Shown here: positions 61,780 through 64,000 of the stretch, piece after piece
Position numbering within the stretch: the first letter of the stretch is position 1
How the letters are laid out: each line of letters begins with the position of its first letter
Assembly: GCA_041392805.1 (NCBI GenBank)
Contig: JAWKLJ010000001.1
Location: 806,001-870,000 of the forward strand
Source: Saprospiraceae bacterium
Lineage (GTDB): Bacteria > Bacteroidota > Bacteroidia > Chitinophagales > Saprospiraceae
Length of the DNA stretch: 64,000 nt
Reading direction: 5' to 3'
Translations under genes and position numbers: made by a program
The notes under the pieces: model-generated
Database searches by the model: none
Told to the model about the DNA's origin: nothing
The model's input: only the letters and a program-made list of their open reading frames with translations

Positions 61780-62733
61780 GGCAAATCTTTTTTTCTGTTA
61801 ATAATGGGCCATATTCGGCGCTATTTAAGTGGTCTTTGATGATTTGTCGTCCGCTATTTCATCGGAACAACAAGTTTTTCATTTAAGACATTACAAAGTT
61901 GCGCCCTTTCTCCCTTCCTTGCGTGGATTATCGTTGCAAAAGGGTGGAACATTGTCTCAAATGCTAGATTTGGTAACTTTTTGAAGGTAATAGATCAACT
62001 GAAAAGGGGGGAGAAGTGCTTTAGTTTAGCAATTTCAATGGCAATTTCAATGGCAATTTCAATGGCAATTTCAATGGCAATTTCAATGGCAATGACAATT
62101 TCAATGCTTGCTGTGTCGCTGAGCCGCTGCGCGCTCTGCTCCTCCGTGCATCGCTGTGTAGCTAAACACTGCTGAGGTAAAGTTACACGGAGTTGCACAG
62201 AGGAGCCGAGGACACTGAGAAGTATAACCCCCGCTGGTTCAATGGCAATAACAATTTCAATGGCAATTTCAATGTCTTCTGTGTCGCTGGTTTGTGAGCG
62301 CCAGCTGTGAACCTGCCACACCCTAGTACCGCTCGTTACGAGCTACTTGCTCGTCATACGATCATAGGTGGCGAGCTCCAGCTCGCCGTAAAAAACCGTA
62401 TGGCATCTCAGCTGGGCTCAATGGCAATTTCAATGGCAATGACAATTCCAATGGCAATTTCAATGGCAATTTCAATGTCTTCTGTGTCGCTGGTTTGCGA
62501 GCGCCAGCTGTGAATCTGCCACACCCTAGTACCGCTCGTTACGAGCTACTTGCTCGTCATACGATCATAGGTGGCGAGCTCCAGCTCGCCGTAAAAAACC
62601 GTATGGCATCTCAGCGGGGCTCAATGGCAATTTCAATGGCAATGACAATTCCAATGGCAATATCAATGGCAATTTCAATGGCAATTTCAATGTCTTCTGT
62701 GTCGCTGGTTTGCGAGCGCCAGCGGGGTGCAAC
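61780..62733. repeat. Upstream region of sigma factor and 12-nt/composite repeat array
   Basis: 954 bases without a gene. 61780-62025 is the probable sigma promoter region; no consensus was found. From 62030 to 62733 it is repeats in minus orientation: TTCAATGGCAAT units (12-nt, about 62033-62105), then CTGTGTCG at 62111-62118, then a CTCCGTGCATCGCTGTGTAG piece, and two and a half tandem units with CTGTGTCG at 62279, 62482 and 62697. Units contain GGCGAGCTCCAGCTCGCC palindromes (62370-62387, 62573-62590). The periods are 203 and 215 bp, differing by exactly one 12-nt unit. Confidence 0.88.
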
Positions 62734-63903
62734 TCACACTCCCACCCTCTTCCCACTTACCCTATCAATCTTAAGGAGTGCTGGCAGCAAGAGGACAATA
62801 CAAAGGAGAATACTACACAAACTAAAAATAATCACCACATTAAAGTTGTTTCCTACAATAAGGAAACTCACCAGGGCAGGCCCTATGGCTCGTCCTCCCA
62901 GGTTAATCGTCGCACCTAAGGCCACGATTTTCCCGTCCAGGTCTACCACTGACTGCACCTTCTGGAAATAGGCAATCAGGAAGCCCCAGCAGCCTGACAC
63001 GCCAAAAACGGAGATAAAATAGGTGAGTGGCATGGGTATCCAATTGATGATGAGCATACAAAAGGATAAGATACCAATGCCTCCCATGATGGGAATCGTC
63101 AAGCCCCATTTATCGCCAAGGCGATAAACCAGCATACCTGCCAGGATACCCGCAAAATTGCTATTGCTGAGGGCCATTCCGATAAAAGAAGGGCTCAGCC
63201 CATTGGCGTTGCCCATTCTTTCGACATAGGCATAAAATGCGCCACAACTGGCCATCAAAAGGAGGTAGGACAATAAACTAATCAAAACAGACCGCTGCTT
63301 TAACAAGTAAGGTAGGGTATCTGCTTGTACCGCGATCGTTTTTGTATGAAAAGGTCCTAGCACAGGTGTTAGCCATAATGCAATAAGCCCGGAAAGGGCC
63401 AAGAGGTAAAAAATACTTTTCAAACCCAGCCAGGCCATAAGGTAGGGTGCCAAAAAGAAAAGAATTGCTGACCAGGTACAGTAGGTAATCACATAAATGC
63501 TAAAGCCTCTTTCCTGCCTGGGTAGTCCAGCTAATACCCGCAGAATTCCGGCATATAAAACGCCACCAAGCAATCCGGAGAGTAAACGAAAAAACATCAA
63601 ACTAGCCGGAGTATCCAAAAACGCGCAGCAAAAATCCACCAAAATAAGGCCCACTAAACTCAATCTGATCGATGGCTGCAAACGAAATTTAGGTCCTGAT
63701 AAAGGGACGTACAAGGCTCCCAAAGCAATACCCAAAGCATTGGCAGCGGCCATCCACCCAATTGCCTGATTGGAGAAGCCCAACTCATCGACCATCCCTC
63801 CTAAGGCGATGGGCAAGACCAGGATCATGCTGAAGCCAGCACTAGCGATGAAGCCAAGTTTGGCGAGGGTAAACCAGCTAGGTGGCAGTGTTTGTGTTGG
63901 CAT
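62734..63903 (-). CDS. MFS transporter
   Basis: 389 aa from the ATG at 63903 (MPTQTLPPSW). About 12 helices. The first six carry LGFIASAGFSMILVLPIALGGMVDELGFSNQAIGWMAAANALGIALGALY, the region-1 pattern of the major facilitator family. There is a central loop near residue 190 and a second half with LSPSFIGMALSNSNFAGILAGMLVYRLGDKWG. It resembles sugar-phosphate or general drug/metabolite MFS carriers; the substrate is unknown. The C-terminus (KIDRVSGKRVGV) ends at the edge of the repeat array, and the last few residues are repeat-derived or at least repeat-adjacent. Confidence 0.88.
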   Translation of the reverse strand: MPTQTLPPSWFTLAKLGFIASAGFSMILVLPIALGGMVDELGFSNQAIGWMAAANALGIALGALYVPLSGPKFRLQPSIRLSLVGLILVDFCCAFLDTPASLMFFRLLSGLLGGVLYAGILRVLAGLPRQERGFSIYVITYCTWSAILFFLAPYLMAWLGLKSIFYLLALSGLIALWLTPVLGPFHTKTIAVQADTLPYLLKQRSVLISLLSYLLLMASCGAFYAYVERMGNANGLSPSFIGMALSNSNFAGILAGMLVYRLGDKWGLTIPIMGGIGILSFCMLIINWIPMPLTYFISVFGVSGCWGFLIAYFQKVQSVVDLDGKIVALGATINLGGRAIGPALVSFLIVGNNFNVVIIFSLCSILLCIVLLLPALLKIDRVSGKRVGV

Positions 63904-64000
63904 GACAATGATTAGTTTTTTGTAATTCAAGGCGCGAAATTATAGATACTTTTTAGCATTCTACCTCAAAATCTGCAAATATCATATATTGTGAGGGATT

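Noticed and set aside
62279..62710. CRISPR-like array
   Set aside because: Repeats are 200 bp long, nearly continuous, lack unique 30-40 bp spacers and have no cas genes nearby.
61981..62971. Frames of 64-158 residues with repeated MAIS or IEIA
   Set aside because: Direct translation of the 12-nt array and tandem units; the 158-residue one overlaps the MFS gene.

Overview
The window comes from a member of the Bacteroidota, most likely a Saprospiria/Lewinella-type bacterium. The support is a SusC/SusD pair, a protein with a C-terminal type IX secretion sorting domain, many lipoproteins with a Bacteroidota-style lipobox, no clear Shine-Dalgarno sites, a TIR protein with an N-terminal effector-associated domain, a caspase-family protease, and an ABC permease with a PadR-linked prefix domain. 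No rRNA, tRNA, transposase, phage gene or CRISPR array was seen.

Layout. 1-249 is the start of a lipoprotein gene that runs off the left edge. 566-5493 (minus) is a likely three-gene unit: a GNAT-like protein, a peptidoglycan-binding/YkuD-like protein and a caspase. 5866-21837 is dominated by three cobalamin-type radical SAM proteins with three methyltransferases, a GT2 glycosyltransferase, a flippase, a GT87-like membrane enzyme and a CxxCH protein; a TIR protein and a large lipoprotein lie inside this block on the minus strand. 22510-25431 (minus) holds a nucleotidyltransferase, an initiating sugar-phosphate transferase and an O-antigen ligase/polymerase. 26227-30809 is the SusC/SusD pair behind a structured leader. 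31482-39779 contains a second set of polysaccharide genes (GT4, VTT protein, ligase/polymerase, Wzz-like, Wzx-like, GT2) with a PPOX protein and a T9SS cargo between them. 39867-63903 is mixed: LysE exporter, degenerate CPBP protein, sugar isomerase, DUF4407, TrpB2, PadR plus ABC permease, lipoprotein, DJ-1, sulfatase, two unrecognised proteins, acyl-CoA synthetase, PAS histidine kinase, ECF sigma factor and MFS transporter.

The most unusual content is repetitive DNA. (1) A MITE-like element of 132-140 bp with 12-bp terminal inverted repeats and 7-8 bp flanking direct repeats is present in three full copies, plus decayed pieces. Its core is made of GGAAGTC heptamers, and arrays of the same heptamer are built in frame into two membrane-protein genes. 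(2) A composite repeat, anchored by CAGCGACACAG, carries an expandable 12-nt unit (ATTGAAATTGCC). It fills every long convergent intergenic gap in the window, and related copies differ in length by exact multiples of 12 bp. (3) A block of about 200 bp recurs inverted 23 kb apart and is open in two overlapping frames. (4) The CPBP gene is flanked by 83-bp direct repeats that include the end of the LysE gene, as if a cassette had been inserted there.

Functionally the window suggests surface glycan synthesis and export, with radical-SAM and methyltransferase tailoring, glycan uptake, envelope sensing, and scattered defence-type proteins (caspase, TIR).
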